This document shows positions 16,452 through 26,215 of a stretch of DNA of 39,660 nt, piece after piece (positions within the stretch are counted from its first letter, which is position 1; every line of letters starts with the position of its first letter). Where the stretch lies: contig RFGF01000059.1 of assembly GCA_003695915.1 (NCBI GenBank), positions 1 through 39,660 of the forward strand, given 5' to 3'. Made by a program: the position numbers and the translations under genes. The notes beneath the pieces were generated by a model that was given only the letters and a program-made list of their open reading frames with translations, was not told the origin of the DNA and searched no databases. This DNA comes from Nitrospirota bacterium (GTDB lineage: Bacteria; Nitrospirota; Nitrospiria; Nitrospirales; UBA8639).

Positions 16452-17327
16452 TTACTCGATATTTTGGACTTGTTCTCGCATTTTTTCCAGTTCGCTTTTC
16501 ACCTCGACCACAGCGAGCGCAATTGCAGCGTCATTGGCCTTGCTGCCGATGGTATTCACCTCCCGCCCCATTTCTTGCAGTAGAAAATCCAATCGTCTGC
16601 CGACCGGGCCTGTCTCAGTTAATGCTGCCCGAAATTGTGTCAGATGACTCTCCAAACGGATTAATTCCTCGGTCACATCACAGCGATCGGCAAAGATAAC
16701 CACTTCTTGCTCAAGTCGATCCGTGTCAAGGTGTCCGCCTTCGATGAGCCCAGCTAAGCGGGCCTTCATTTTCGTCATATGCTCGCTGACGACCCGAGGA
16801 GTTCGACGTTTGATTTGATCGAGTTGGCGTTTGACGACCCGCAAGCGAGCCGTGAGATCGCGCAACAGGGATTTTCCTTCTTGGCAGCGCATTCGCGCGA
16901 GATCCTTCAGCGCGCCACTGGCCAACTTGTGAATCACAGGGCCTATGGCCCGCTCATCAAAGACCATGTCGGACGCCGCAAACAATTCACGAAATCCCGC
17001 CATGAGCGCAATGTCGATTGTCCCGGGAAGACGAAGCGCTCGTTGGAGCCGTCGTAGTCCTTCATAGTAGCGCCTGGCCGAAAGAAGATCGAGCCACTCC
17101 CCTTGCCTCCGTACACTCCCGACCACGGATACGGTAAGCTCGATCCGTCCCCGCTCACACTGCTGCCGAATGGTCTGCTTGAGCGCTTCTTCTAACCTGC
17201 CCAAGCCTTTGGGTAAACGGCATATGACCTCACAAAACCGATGATTCACGGATTTCATCTCTACGGTGATGCTCATTCCGTTCCATACGCCAGTTCGCCG
17301 ACCATATCCGGTCATGCTTTTAATCAT
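16452..17327 (-). CDS. YicC-family endoribonuclease
   Basis: A 291-residue YicC/YloC protein. The N-terminus IKSMTGYGR and VEMKSVNHRFCEV are the family signature, and the C-terminus has GRRLDFLLQEMGREVNTIGSKAN. E. coli YicC has been reported to act in small-RNA turnover as an endoribonuclease. ATG 17327 has GGAAAG upstream and begins the conserved MIKSMTGYG; the frame is open further upstream, inside nth. It overlaps the nth stop by 8 nt and precedes gmk, the standard yicC-gmk-rpoZ order. Confidence 0.95.
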   Translation of the reverse strand: MIKSMTGYGRRTGVWNGMSITVEMKSVNHRFCEVICRLPKGLGRLEEALKQTIRQQCERGRIELTVSVVGSVRRQGEWLDLLSARRYYEGLRRLQRALRLPGTIDIALMAGFRELFAASDMVFDERAIGPVIHKLASGALKDLARMRCQEGKSLLRDLTARLRVVKRQLDQIKRRTPRVVSEHMTKMKARLAGLIEGGHLDTDRLEQEVVIFADRCDVTEELIRLESHLTQFRAALTETGPVGRRLDFLLQEMGREVNTIGSKANDAAIALAVVEVKSELEKMREQVQNIE

Positions 17328-17964
17328 CGAGCCGCTTTCCTTCCCATGGACATTCCCGATTGACGACACAGGCAAAACAGCGTGGAGCACGGGCCCGACA
17401 GACCATCCGACCATGCAGCAGCAACCGCTGCGATGTCGCCGTCCATTGCGTGCGGGGAATCATTCGTTGCAAGTCGAACTCGACCGCGGTGGGATGGCGG
17501 CCAGCACTCAATCCTAAGCGATGGGCAACACGCATCACATGAGTATCGACGATGACAGCCGGCTTCCCAAACACATTGCCCAGGAGCACATTGGCGGTCT
17601 TTCTTCCGACACCCGGTAACGCCGTCAGCGCCTCCAACGTTTCGGGCACCCTGCCATGATAATGCTGACTCACGATTTTCCCACAGGCGATCAGGTTTCG
17701 GGCCTTGCTTGTATAGCATCCAACCGGACGAATCAAGTTCTCCAGTTCCCGGCAATTGGCTTGCGCATAGGCCGCAGCTGTAGGATAGCGTTCGAATACT
17801 GCAGGCGTGACCCGATTGACCTGATCATCCGTGCATTGCGCGGACAAAATCGTCGCTACCAACCACTCGAGCGGCGTCTGCGCCACAATCCCGCTTCGAG
17901 GCCGAGGAAGTGTTCTTTCCAACTGTTGAAAGATTCGCTGAACCCGATCCATCGGATGAGGCAT
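17320..17964 (-). CDS. nth: Endonuclease III (DNA glycosylase/AP lyase)
   Basis: Nth removes oxidised pyrimidines and cleaves AP sites. The 214-residue product shows the helix-hairpin-helix LPGVGRKTANVLL with catalytic K122, catalytic D140 in VDTHV, and a 4Fe-4S cluster motif C-x6-C-x2-C-x5-C at C189, C196, C199 and C205. All key residues are present. ATG 17964 has a weak ribosome-binding site; ATG 17952 is an alternative. It overlaps yicC by 8 nt, so the two are coupled, and it follows hflX by 74 nt. Confidence 0.96.
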   Translation of the reverse strand: MPHPMDRVQRIFQQLERTLPRPRSGIVAQTPLEWLVATILSAQCTDDQVNRVTPAVFERYPTAAAYAQANCRELENLIRPVGCYTSKARNLIACGKIVSQHYHGRVPETLEALTALPGVGRKTANVLLGNVFGKPAVIVDTHVMRVAHRLGLSAGRHPTAVEFDLQRMIPRTQWTATSQRLLLHGRMVCRARAPRCFACVVNRECPWEGKRLDD

Positions 17965-18038
17965 TTGGCTACCATCGGAGCCGCAAACCGCGTTCGCTTA
18001 CCAAACGATCCGGCTTGCCGTCTCTTTGGAAAAGACCG

Positions 18039-19745
18039 TCAGGATCGAGGTGCAAGCGAGATGAGAATGGGCGAATCCAGACCCGTACACTCGTGACCAC
18101 AGGACTGCATGGTGTGCAACGCACGAGCCACGGCTTCTTTTAGTGGTGCCAACGTGTGTTCTTGGAGAGCGGAGACCCCCAACGCATGATATCGTCCACA
18201 GATAATGGAAATCTGATCCGCTGCGAGACGATCACATTTATTGAACACCAAAATTTGAGGGATTCTATCCAATTGTAAATCCGCAAGGATAGCTTCGACC
18301 GCGGCAATATGCCTCCCCGGATTAGACGAGGTCGCATCGACAACATGGAGCAAGAGATCTGCTTCTTCCAATTCCTGCAAGGTGGTACGAAAGGCCATGA
18401 ACAATTCTTCTGGCAAGTCTCGTATAAACCCTACGGTATCAGTGAGAATGGCTTCGCCAATTCCTGGCAGAAACCATCGCCGATTCACGGTATCCAGTGT
18501 CTCAAACGGACGATTGCCGGCCGGAACGTCACTCTTAGTGAGAGCGTTGAGCAGCGTCGATTTGCCGGCATTGGTATATCCCACGAGCGACACAATCGGC
18601 ACGGTTCGGCGGCTCCGCACTTTGCGCTGTTGGTCGCGATGGCGCGTCACCTGCTCCAGTTCGCGCTCCAGGTGCTTGATGCGATCGCGGATCCGTCGAC
18701 GGTCTGTTTCCAGCTTTGTTTCGCCAGGCCCACGCGATCCGATGCCACCGCCTAGACGTGAAAACGCCGTATCCGATTGGGATAAGCGCGGCAACCGATA
18801 ACGGAGTTGAGCCAATTCCACTTGGATTTTGCCGGCTCGAGTATGGGCTCGTCGTGCGAAGATATCCAAAATCACCTGCGTTCGATCCAAAACCTTCAAT
18901 TCTGTCAGATGGGAAATGCCATCAACCTGAGCCGGAGTCAGATCCCGATCAAAGATCAACAAATCCGCCCCAGCATGAAGCGCTTGGATCACCACTTCTT
19001 TGATTTTTCCTGTTCCAACGACATATTTGGGATGAATCGTCGCTGGACGCTGAAACACGGTCTCCAACACTCGTACGCCGCTCGACGTCACGAGTTCTTT
19101 GAGTTCTTCCATTCGCTCTTCGGCTTCGGGCGAATACTGTGAGCCAATGCCGACGAGCACAGCTTGTTCCGCCTCAATCTGCTCTCGCAATCCAGGATTC
19201 TCGTGGCTCAACTCCTGTTCCAACGATTCGATAAACGCGCGACAATCCAGTTGGAATGTATAGAATGACTGTTTAGCCCACGTCTGATAGACCTTGCCAT
19301 TCAGCGGCCGCGGCAAAATATGAGCAAGGTATAGATCGACTGGACGGCCATCTTCCCCGATCCCTATGGCCACCATGAGATCGAGACGCAATAATGCCAG
19401 ATCGGCTAAATCATCGTGGGTGAGCGGTTGATTGCGGAGATGCGTATGAACCAGCCGGAGTCCACGGAGCAACCGCAGGCTGGAACGACTGCGCGCCAGC
19501 TTGGGAATTACCAACTCCTGGCTTGTTCCAATTATGACGGACTCGATATGCCCCTGTCGATCGATGAGCAATCCAATTTGCCGTCCGGTTTCAGCCGTGA
19601 GCTGGGCACAAGCCAAAGCTAAGTCAGGTGTGATGACTTTATCAGGAGGAACACGTCGTCGATAGAGACGTTCCAACCTTGCCAATTGATTGGCCTTGAG
19701 TCCATGTAGGTTTCCAAAAATAGCGGAAATAGACAACCTCCTCAA
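18039..19745 (-). CDS. hflX: GTPase HflX, long form
   Basis: HflX is a ribosome-associated GTPase that splits stalled or heat-damaged 70S ribosomes. Residues from about 185 form the HflX core: a glycine-rich segment FSRLGGGIGSRGPGETKLE, a coiled region, and a G domain with P-loop GYTNAGKST, switch FETLDT, DTVGFIRDLP and NKCD. An extra N-terminal domain of about 180 residues (LARLERLYRRRVPPDKV...) precedes the core; this longer form occurs in several phyla, whereas E. coli HflX is about 430 residues. The start is uncertain: TTG 19745 is given here, but a perfect AGGAGG at 19737-19742 is placed best for an ATT codon at 19730. It begins just after tsaD. Confidence 0.94.
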   Translation of the reverse strand: MRRLSISAIFGNLHGLKANQLARLERLYRRRVPPDKVITPDLALACAQLTAETGRQIGLLIDRQGHIESVIIGTSQELVIPKLARSRSSLRLLRGLRLVHTHLRNQPLTHDDLADLALLRLDLMVAIGIGEDGRPVDLYLAHILPRPLNGKVYQTWAKQSFYTFQLDCRAFIESLEQELSHENPGLREQIEAEQAVLVGIGSQYSPEAEERMEELKELVTSSGVRVLETVFQRPATIHPKYVVGTGKIKEVVIQALHAGADLLIFDRDLTPAQVDGISHLTELKVLDRTQVILDIFARRAHTRAGKIQVELAQLRYRLPRLSQSDTAFSRLGGGIGSRGPGETKLETDRRRIRDRIKHLERELEQVTRHRDQQRKVRSRRTVPIVSLVGYTNAGKSTLLNALTKSDVPAGNRPFETLDTVNRRWFLPGIGEAILTDTVGFIRDLPEELFMAFRTTLQELEEADLLLHVVDATSSNPGRHIAAVEAILADLQLDRIPQILVFNKCDRLAADQISIICGRYHALGVSALQEHTLAPLKEAVARALHTMQSCGHECTGLDSPILISLAPRS

Positions 19746-19754
19746 AAATGACGA

Positions 19755-20807
19755 TCAACACAGAACCGCTGACGATCTCTCCTCATCCTGGGCAGGCTCG
19801 AACGTGGTCCAGTTGGGCACCACATCCATATCCCAAGACGCGGAGCGTCCCAGACGAAATTCTTCCCAACCTGCGGCAGCGATCATCGCGGCGTTATCCG
19901 TGCAGAAATGAAGCGGCGGTATGACCAAGCAGAGATCTTCCTGCGCGGCTCGTTCCGCAAGGCGAGCTCGCAATCGCGAATTAGCCGCGACCCCGCCGAC
20001 GACAGCCAGTCCCTTGATGGGATAGGACTGCACGGCTCGAAAGGCTTTTTGTACGAGCACATCGACGATCGCTTCTTGATAGGAAGCTGCGATATCGGCC
20101 ACAGGCGGTGCTGTACCATCCCATTTACGGAGATAATACAATAAAGCTGTCTTCAACCCGCTGAAGCTAAACTCCAATCCTGTCCGCTTCAAAAATGGCC
20201 GAGGGAAATGAACAGCCGTGGGTGATCCAGTCCTGGCCAGACGATCCAGTGCGGGCCCTCCAGGATACCCCAACCCTAGCATTTTGGCTCCTTTATCAAA
20301 AGCTTCCCCAGCTGCGTCATCGACCGTTTTGCCGAGCAGATCGTACTGACCAGGCTTTTCAGAATAATACAGATGTGTATGCCCCCCCGAAACGACGAAC
20401 ATCAGAGCCGGCCGAGGAAAATCAGGATGAGCCAACCAAGCCGAGGCCAAGTGCCCCTTGAGATGATTGACAGCGATCAAGGGTACCCCGCTCGCATAGG
20501 CGAGGGCTTTGCCAAAATTGAGTCCGACCAACAAGGCCCCAGCCAAACCAGGACCTTGGGTAACGGCGATGGCTGCCAGATCAACCCATGTACAGTCAGC
20601 CTGGCGCATCGCCATATCGACAAGATCTTCAATCCGTTCAAGATGACGGCGAGCGGCCAGTTCCGGAACCACTCCTCCGAAGCGAGCATGTACAGAAGCT
20701 TGCGAGTCCAGGACATTGGACAGCACACGGCCGTCACTGGTTACCACAGCTGCCGCCGTTTCGTCGCAAGAAGTCTCGATGCCCAGAATAGCCTTCGGTC
20801 GTTCCAT
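19755..20807 (-). CDS. tsaD: tRNA N6-threonylcarbamoyladenosine transferase TsaD
   Basis: TsaD transfers threonylcarbamoyl to A37 of ANN-decoding tRNAs, with TsaB and TsaE. The 350-residue product has the ASKHA nucleotide motif GIETSCDETAAAV (9-21), the metal pair HxxxH at H115/H119 (NHLKGHL), VSGGHTHLY and GLGYPGGPALD, and the late GGVAANSRLR. The family length is normal. The start ATG 20807 follows a terminator that isolates it from clpC, so tsaD probably heads the tsaD-hflX-nth-yicC-gmk-rpoZ-coaBC run. Confidence 0.97.
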   Translation of the reverse strand: MERPKAILGIETSCDETAAAVVTSDGRVLSNVLDSQASVHARFGGVVPELAARRHLERIEDLVDMAMRQADCTWVDLAAIAVTQGPGLAGALLVGLNFGKALAYASGVPLIAVNHLKGHLASAWLAHPDFPRPALMFVVSGGHTHLYYSEKPGQYDLLGKTVDDAAGEAFDKGAKMLGLGYPGGPALDRLARTGSPTAVHFPRPFLKRTGLEFSFSGLKTALLYYLRKWDGTAPPVADIAASYQEAIVDVLVQKAFRAVQSYPIKGLAVVGGVAANSRLRARLAERAAQEDLCLVIPPLHFCTDNAAMIAAAGWEEFRLGRSASWDMDVVPNWTTFEPAQDEERSSAVLC

Positions 20808-20822
20808 GTATCAAATCTATGT

Positions 20823-20867
20823 ATTAAACACAAAGACCCTCAGCATCTTCACGACACTGAGGGTCTT
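20823..20867 (-). terminator. Intrinsic terminator downstream of clpC
   Basis: On the minus strand, 11-bp perfect arms AAGACCCTCAG/CTGAGGGTCTT (20857-20867 and 20833-20843) enclose a 13-base loop. They are followed by a T-rich tail (TTTGTGTTTAAT). The element starts 30 bases after the clpC stop and ends before tsaD. Confidence 0.85.
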
Positions 20868-20896
20868 GCCTATGGATCCGAACCGCCATTGCCGGG

Positions 20897-23329
20897 TTAG
20901 ACACCAGCCATCGCTGCTTCCTCGACAAACATGGGCACCTGGCCTTCGCCTAGCACCACTTTAATTTTCCGCGCATCTTTGAACCGCCCTTTAATCAACT
21001 CTTCCGACAGCGGATCGCCCAAATTCTTCTGAATGGTTCGCCGCATAGGTCGGGCACCATATTGCGGTTCATATCCTTGGCTGATGAGCCATTCCTTGAC
21101 CTCGTCGGTGACTTCCAATTGCACACCGCGCTCGGCTAACCGCGTATTCAATTCGCCAATCAAAATGTCGACGATTTTCACCAAGTGCTCTTTGCCGAGT
21201 TGATGGAACACGACGATTTCGTCGATTCGGTTCAAGAATTCCGGACTAAAATTCCGCCGGAGTTCGCTCAGGACCTCGCTCCGAATCCGCTTGTTTTGTT
21301 CAGAGACTTCTTCAGGTTGGAATCCCAATGACACACTCTTTTGAATAAGCTTGGTGCCGAGATTCGAGGTCATAACCAAAATCGTGTTTTTGAAGTCGAC
21401 CTTCCGCCCGAGACTATCGGTCAGCACTCCGTCATCCAAGACTTGCAGCAACACATTGAAAATATCCGGATGGGCCTTTTCGATTTCATCAAATAACACG
21501 ACGGAATACGGACGCCGCCGCACCTTTTCGGTCAACTGTCCTCCCTCTTCGTAGCCCACATACCCAGGAGGAGCACCAAACAATCGTGAACTGGTGAATT
21601 TTTCTTGATATTCCGACATATCGATCCGGATAAGGGCATCCTCGGTGTTAAACAAGAACTCGGCCAACGCTCGTGCCAGTTCGGTTTTGCCAACCCCGGT
21701 CGGCCCGAGGAAAATAAACGATCCGATCGGCTTTCGCGCATCCTTCAGGCCGGCCCGCGACCGGCGAATGGCTCGACTGATCGCAGAAATGGCTTCGTCT
21801 TGTCCGACAATCCGTTTATGGAGAAATTCTTCCATATGCAGAAGTTTTTCCGATTCTTCCTCTTCCAATTTAAACAAGGGGATGCCGGTCATCTTGGACA
21901 CGACATACCCGACATCTTCGGCAGTGATCACGGGCTTATTTTTTGCTTGGTTTTTCTTCCAATCCCGTTTCGCATCCTCTAAGAGCTTCCGGAGTCGCTC
22001 TTCTTCTTCACGGAATTTCACAGCATCCTCGAAACGTTGAAGGCCGATAGCAACTTCTTTCTCCCGTGCCACGCGTTTGAGCTCCTGTTCCAAGGATTTG
22101 AGTTCGGGAGGTAAGGCATAGGACAGCAATTTAGCCCGTGATCCAGTCTCATCGATCAAATCGATGGCCTTATCCGGGAGAAACCGATCCGTGACATAGC
22201 GATCCGTGAGCTTGACTGCCTCGATGACCGCCTCATCCGTGATCTCCACCCCGTGATGCTCTTCATAACGATCCCGCAATCCCTGAATGATGCGAATGGT
22301 TTCCTCCACCGAAGGTGGCTGCACATAAATCGGTTGGAACCGTCGTTTGAGGGCTCCATCCTTTTCGATGTGCTTTCGATATTCATCCAATGTCGTCGCT
22401 CCGATACATTGAATTTCGCCTCGAGACAACGCCGGTTTCAGCATATTGGCTGCATCGATCGACCCTTCGGCAGCTCCGGCACCAACGAGAGTATGTAACT
22501 CGTCGATAAACAAGATGATGTTGCCGGCTTGGGCAATTTCTTTCATGACTACTTTGAGCCGCTCTTCAAATTGCCCTCGATATTTCGTACCAGCGACAAG
22601 CGACCCGAGATCCAATGCGATCACCCGACGATTCAACAGATTATCCGGCACATCCATGGAAACGATTCGCTGGGCCAATCCTTCCACAATCGCTGTTTTT
22701 CCGACTCCGGACTCGCCGATCAAAGCCGGATTGTTTTTGGTGCGACGGCTGAGAATCTGCAACACGCGTTCGATTTCATCCGAACGGCCGATCACGGGAT
22801 CTAGCAATCCTTCTTGAGCAAGCTGAGTCAAATCGCGCCCAAACTCATCAAGTGCCGGAGTGCTGCTCTTTTTGTCGCGTTCCCGTGTTCCGGACTTGCG
22901 AAGGAAGGTGACTGTCAACTGCCGGGCCGTCAAGAGATTGGCTCCCAGGCTGCGCAGTACTTTCCCGCCGATGCCTTCTTCTTCTCTCAGCAATCCCAGC
23001 AGCAAGTGCTCGCTGCCAATATGATTATGTCCGAGCAGGCGCGCTTCTTCGACGCCATACTCAATCACCTTTTTGACACGCGGGCTAAACGGGATCTCCC
23101 CAAACGTCACGGTCGTGCCGCCCCCTGGCAGGTTCCGCTCGATCTCCAACCGGATTTGCTCAGGAGACAAGCCCATCTTTTTGATGATCATCAGGGCAAT
23201 CCCATCGGATTCACGGAGAATAGCCAGCACCAGGTGTTCCGTTCCTAAGTAATCATTCTGATGACGCTCCGCCTCCTCGCGAGCCAAAATAATAATTTTT
23301 CTTCCTCGGTCCGTGAATCGTTCGAACAT
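20897..23329 (-). CDS. clpC: AAA+ unfoldase ClpC
   Basis: Hexameric Hsp100 unfoldase that feeds substrates to ClpP. The 810-residue product has two Clp N repeats (1-145), AAA+ domain 1 with Walker A GESGVGKT (205-212) and Walker B ILFIDE (272-277), a short middle domain with a UVR-like segment (about 415-460, [17 protein letters not shown]), AAA+ domain 2 with GPTGVGKT (542-549) and VVLFDE (610-615), and a likely ClpP-binding LGF loop (668-670). The short middle domain marks ClpC rather than ClpB. ATG 23329 has GGAG 8 nt upstream. A sigma70-type promoter at 23407-23436 and a terminator make it monocistronic. No CtsR or mcsAB genes adjoin it. Confidence 0.96.
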   Translation of the reverse strand: MFERFTDRGRKIIILAREEAERHQNDYLGTEHLVLAILRESDGIALMIIKKMGLSPEQIRLEIERNLPGGGTTVTFGEIPFSPRVKKVIEYGVEEARLLGHNHIGSEHLLLGLLREEEGIGGKVLRSLGANLLTARQLTVTFLRKSGTRERDKKSSTPALDEFGRDLTQLAQEGLLDPVIGRSDEIERVLQILSRRTKNNPALIGESGVGKTAIVEGLAQRIVSMDVPDNLLNRRVIALDLGSLVAGTKYRGQFEERLKVVMKEIAQAGNIILFIDELHTLVGAGAAEGSIDAANMLKPALSRGEIQCIGATTLDEYRKHIEKDGALKRRFQPIYVQPPSVEETIRIIQGLRDRYEEHHGVEITDEAVIEAVKLTDRYVTDRFLPDKAIDLIDETGSRAKLLSYALPPELKSLEQELKRVAREKEVAIGLQRFEDAVKFREEEERLRKLLEDAKRDWKKNQAKNKPVITAEDVGYVVSKMTGIPLFKLEEEESEKLLHMEEFLHKRIVGQDEAISAISRAIRRSRAGLKDARKPIGSFIFLGPTGVGKTELARALAEFLFNTEDALIRIDMSEYQEKFTSSRLFGAPPGYVGYEEGGQLTEKVRRRPYSVVLFDEIEKAHPDIFNVLLQVLDDGVLTDSLGRKVDFKNTILVMTSNLGTKLIQKSVSLGFQPEEVSEQNKRIRSEVLSELRRNFSPEFLNRIDEIVVFHQLGKEHLVKIVDILIGELNTRLAERGVQLEVTDEVKEWLISQGYEPQYGARPMRRTIQKNLGDPLSEELIKGRFKDARKIKVVLGEGQVPMFVEEAAMAGV

Positions 23330-23406
23330 GTGTTGGTCTCCTCTACTTCAATTTCGGAATGACAAGCAAACAAGTAATGTTCACTACCCGCATGCCATCG
23401 AAATCC

Positions 23407-23436
23407 AGTCTATCCATGGTCTCATAAAACTGTCAA
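23407..23436 (-). promoter_or_regulatory. Sigma70-type promoter for clpC
   Basis: On the minus strand a perfect -35 box TTGACA (23431-23436) is followed by an 18-base spacer and TAGACT (23407-23412, four of six consensus positions). Transcription would start near 23400, about 70 bases before the clpC ATG. The intergenic region to nadK (23330-23680, 351 bases) holds nothing else recognised. Confidence 0.6.
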
Positions 23437-23680
23437 GACAAGAACCCCTGCCGATGATCGATCGAAAAGCCTACTGCGGCTATGAGCCCACAGCAGTTTC
23501 ATTTGATTCACAATGCATCATTCAGGACAGAGTAAATAACACAGAACCCACGCTCAGCTCGTGCGAACACCGGCAAATTTTGCCGATGGTTTGTCTTGCC
23601 ATCCTCTCCTTCAAATGTCTATGCTCACAAAACATAAACAAGGCCCGTCCGTCGACCATCCTCATCCCAATTTGCCTTTT

Positions 23681-24547
23681 ATGTCGCAGCCTTCATTCGT
23701 TACAGTCGGCATTCTCATCAAACCTGATTCCCCTCAAGCGCAACCGGTTCTGAATGGACTCATCGCATGGTTAGAGCGACGAGGAAAAACAGTCCTGGTA
23801 GCCCGCTCACCAGCCGGTCCGTCAGACACACAAGATCGTCTCGCGCTTGATGCCCTTGCTTCCCAATCTGATTTGCTCATCGTTTTGGGTGGTGACGGCA
23901 CCATGCTAAGCGCCTCCCGTCTGGTTGAGCAACGCGGCACACCGATTCTGGGAGTCAACATGGGCGGGCTTGGATTTCTGACTGAAACGACCATCGAACA
24001 CCTCTATCCCTCACTCAACCGTGTGTTGGCCGGTGATTATTGTATTGAACAACGACTCATGCTTCGCGTTGGCATTCACCGAAATCAAACATGCATCCGC
24101 ACGGCGACGGTCCTGAACGATGCCGTCATTAGCAAAGGCCCCCTGGCGCGGATGATTTCCATCAAAATAGAAATTGACAAGGCCTTCATGACCAACCTGC
24201 GCGGGGACGGCGTGATCCTCGCTACCCCCACCGGTTCGACGGCCTATTCGCTTTCTGCTGGCGGTCCTATTCTCGACCCGTCGCTCAACGTCTTGATTCT
24301 GAATCCTATTTGCCCCCACACCTTGTCACATCGTCCCTTTTTGGTCGCGAGTCATGCCCTCATCGAAATCCTGCTGAAGAGCCAGGAAAAAGCCATGGTG
24401 ACGTTCGACGGGCAAAGCGGCATGGAAGTCTTCCCCGGAGACGTGACCACCATTCAAGCCTCGGAGCACCGCGCCCATCTCATTCGCTTTCCCGACCGCA
24501 GTTTTTACGATGTGTTGAGAACGAAACTCAAGTGGGGAGACGGATAA
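23681..24547 (+). CDS. nadK: NAD kinase
   Basis: Phosphorylates NAD to NADP. The 288-residue product shows GGDGT in VLGGDGTMLSASR, the GVNMGGLGFLTE segment, LNDAVISKG and TPTGSTAYSLSAGGP, all NAD kinase signatures. ATG 23681 (MSQPSFVTVGILIKPD) begins exactly at the first strand, but no Shine-Dalgarno sequence precedes it. The frame is open to 23561, and two further in-frame ATGs also lack a site. Its 3' end converges on fumC with only 12 bases between stop codons. Confidence 0.94.
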   Translation: MSQPSFVTVGILIKPDSPQAQPVLNGLIAWLERRGKTVLVARSPAGPSDTQDRLALDALASQSDLLIVLGGDGTMLSASRLVEQRGTPILGVNMGGLGFLTETTIEHLYPSLNRVLAGDYCIEQRLMLRVGIHRNQTCIRTATVLNDAVISKGPLARMISIKIEIDKAFMTNLRGDGVILATPTGSTAYSLSAGGPILDPSLNVLILNPICPHTLSHRPFLVASHALIEILLKSQEKAMVTFDGQSGMEVFPGDVTTIQASEHRAHLIRFPDRSFYDVLRTKLKWGDG

Positions 24548-24564
24548 CCGATTGCGGGGTTATC
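24543..24564. terminator. Hairpin holding both convergent stop codons of nadK and fumC
   Basis: Perfect 7-bp inverted repeat GATAACC (24543-24549) and GGTTATC (24558-24564) with an 8-base loop. The nadK TAA (24545-24547) and the fumC TAA (24560-24562 on the other strand) both lie in the arms. There is no T-tract on either strand, so it may stop or stabilise transcripts only weakly. Confidence 0.4.
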
Positions 24565-26080
24565 GTCGCGCGGCTTTGTTCGGCTTTGGCACTTGAGGTT
24601 CTGTCATGCGCCAAGGATCGAGCAGTTGGTTGAGTTGAGCGTCCGGGAGAATGTGCCGGGCACGAGCGACTTCACGCACCGTCTTTCCCGTTCGATACGA
24701 TTCTTTGGCGATTTCGGCTGCGGCCTCATAGCCGATGACCGGAGCGAGTGCCGTACACATCGCAAGACTTCGTTCGATCATCCCTTCGCACACGGCGCGG
24801 TTCGCAGTAATTCCCTCGATACAGCGTACACGGAAATTTTCAGAAGATCGGGCGAGGAGCTCGATCGATTGCAATAAATTGTACGCCATAACCGGAAGCA
24901 TCACCAACAGTTCAAAATTTCCTGCCTGACCAGCCACCGTAATCGTCACGTCGTTTCCTATCACCTGTGCCGACACCATGGTAACGGATTCCGCGATCAC
25001 GGGATTGACTTTCCCCGGCATAATGGACGACCCTGGCTGGGTTTCCGGCAGGTGAATTTCGCCCAATCCGCACCGCGGACCAGACCCCATCCATCGAATA
25101 TCGTTGGCAATTTTCATCAAACTCACCGCAATGGTACGGAGACACCCGCTGGCTTCAACCACGGAATCTTGAGCAGATTGCGCTTCGAAATGATTGACGG
25201 CCTCTTTGAGCGCGACACGCAATTCCCTCGAAAGATATTGCAACACCATCCGCGCAAACCGTGGATGGGTATTCAGGCCGGTCCCCACCGCCGTTCCGCC
25301 CAACGCTACTTCGCGGAGCACATCGAGTGCATGCCGGGCACGTGCAATGCTCAATTCCATTTGCCTCGCATATCCACTAAATTCCTGACCTAATCGAATC
25401 GGCGTCGCATCCTGCAAATGCGTCCGTCCGATTTTGACGATCTTGTCGAATTGCTGCGCCTTGGTTCGAAGCGCGCGATGCAGCCGCATCAAGGACGGAA
25501 TCAATTCTTCACGAATCTGATCTATCGCCGCCACATGCATGGCTGTGGGAATGACATCGTTGCTCGATTGCCCCAAATTCACATGATCATTGGGATGAAC
25601 GTAACGGCTGCCTTTGGCTTGCCCCAGCAACTCGCAGGCCCGATTGGCAATCACTTCGTTAGCATTCATGTTGGTAGAGGTTCCCGATCCTGTCTGAAAA
25701 ATATCGACCGGGAATTGGTCGTCCCATTGTCCTTCTGCCACTTCTCGCGCGGCTTGTTCGATGGCCCGAGCTCGCTCGGGATCCAGCAATCCTAAGGCAG
25801 CGTTTGCGCGGGCCGCCCCGGCCTTAATCAGCCCCAGCGCCCGAATAAAGGCTCGCGAAAACCGCAACCCGCTGATGGGGAAATTGCGAATCGCCCGGGC
25901 CGTTTGCACCCCATAATAGGCATCTGCTGGAACTTCGAGTGCCCCCATCGTGTCTCGTTCGATCCGGACATCGGATGGCGAACCTGTCGTTCGTCCTCCA
26001 CGGCTTGAGGCGTCAGCCGTTGACGGCTTTGATGGCGTTTTTGAACGGAGATTCTCAGGCGAAGCGCCTTTGTTCGGCAT
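24560..26080 (-). CDS. fumC: Fumarate hydratase class II
   Basis: Interconverts fumarate and malate in the TCA cycle. The 506-residue product has the superfamily signature GSSIMPGKVNP, and VHPNDHVNLGQSSNDVIPTA and GRTHLQDATPIRLGQEFSGY, which fit fumarase better than aspartase. Residues 1-40 are a Ser/Thr/Arg-rich extension not found in E. coli FumC (467 residues). No in-frame ATG, GTG or TTG was found between it and the conserved core that would remove it cleanly, so the extension is retained. ATG 26080 has GAGG at rather long spacing. It converges with nadK. Confidence 0.94.
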   Translation of the reverse strand: MPNKGASPENLRSKTPSKPSTADASSRGGRTTGSPSDVRIERDTMGALEVPADAYYGVQTARAIRNFPISGLRFSRAFIRALGLIKAGAARANAALGLLDPERARAIEQAAREVAEGQWDDQFPVDIFQTGSGTSTNMNANEVIANRACELLGQAKGSRYVHPNDHVNLGQSSNDVIPTAMHVAAIDQIREELIPSLMRLHRALRTKAQQFDKIVKIGRTHLQDATPIRLGQEFSGYARQMELSIARARHALDVLREVALGGTAVGTGLNTHPRFARMVLQYLSRELRVALKEAVNHFEAQSAQDSVVEASGCLRTIAVSLMKIANDIRWMGSGPRCGLGEIHLPETQPGSSIMPGKVNPVIAESVTMVSAQVIGNDVTITVAGQAGNFELLVMLPVMAYNLLQSIELLARSSENFRVRCIEGITANRAVCEGMIERSLAMCTALAPVIGYEAAAEIAKESYRTGKTVREVARARHILPDAQLNQLLDPWRMTEPQVPKPNKAARR

Positions 26081-26215
26081 GGGATACCGTTTTCCTCATT
26101 CCGTTTCATGAAATGAACACGGCAGAATGATCCTTACGAGTACGAATGGCTAGACGTACTTCCAAAAACCCGATCCAATGCCGTCCATGATTCGCACATT
26201 GGAACGCTCAGGCGC

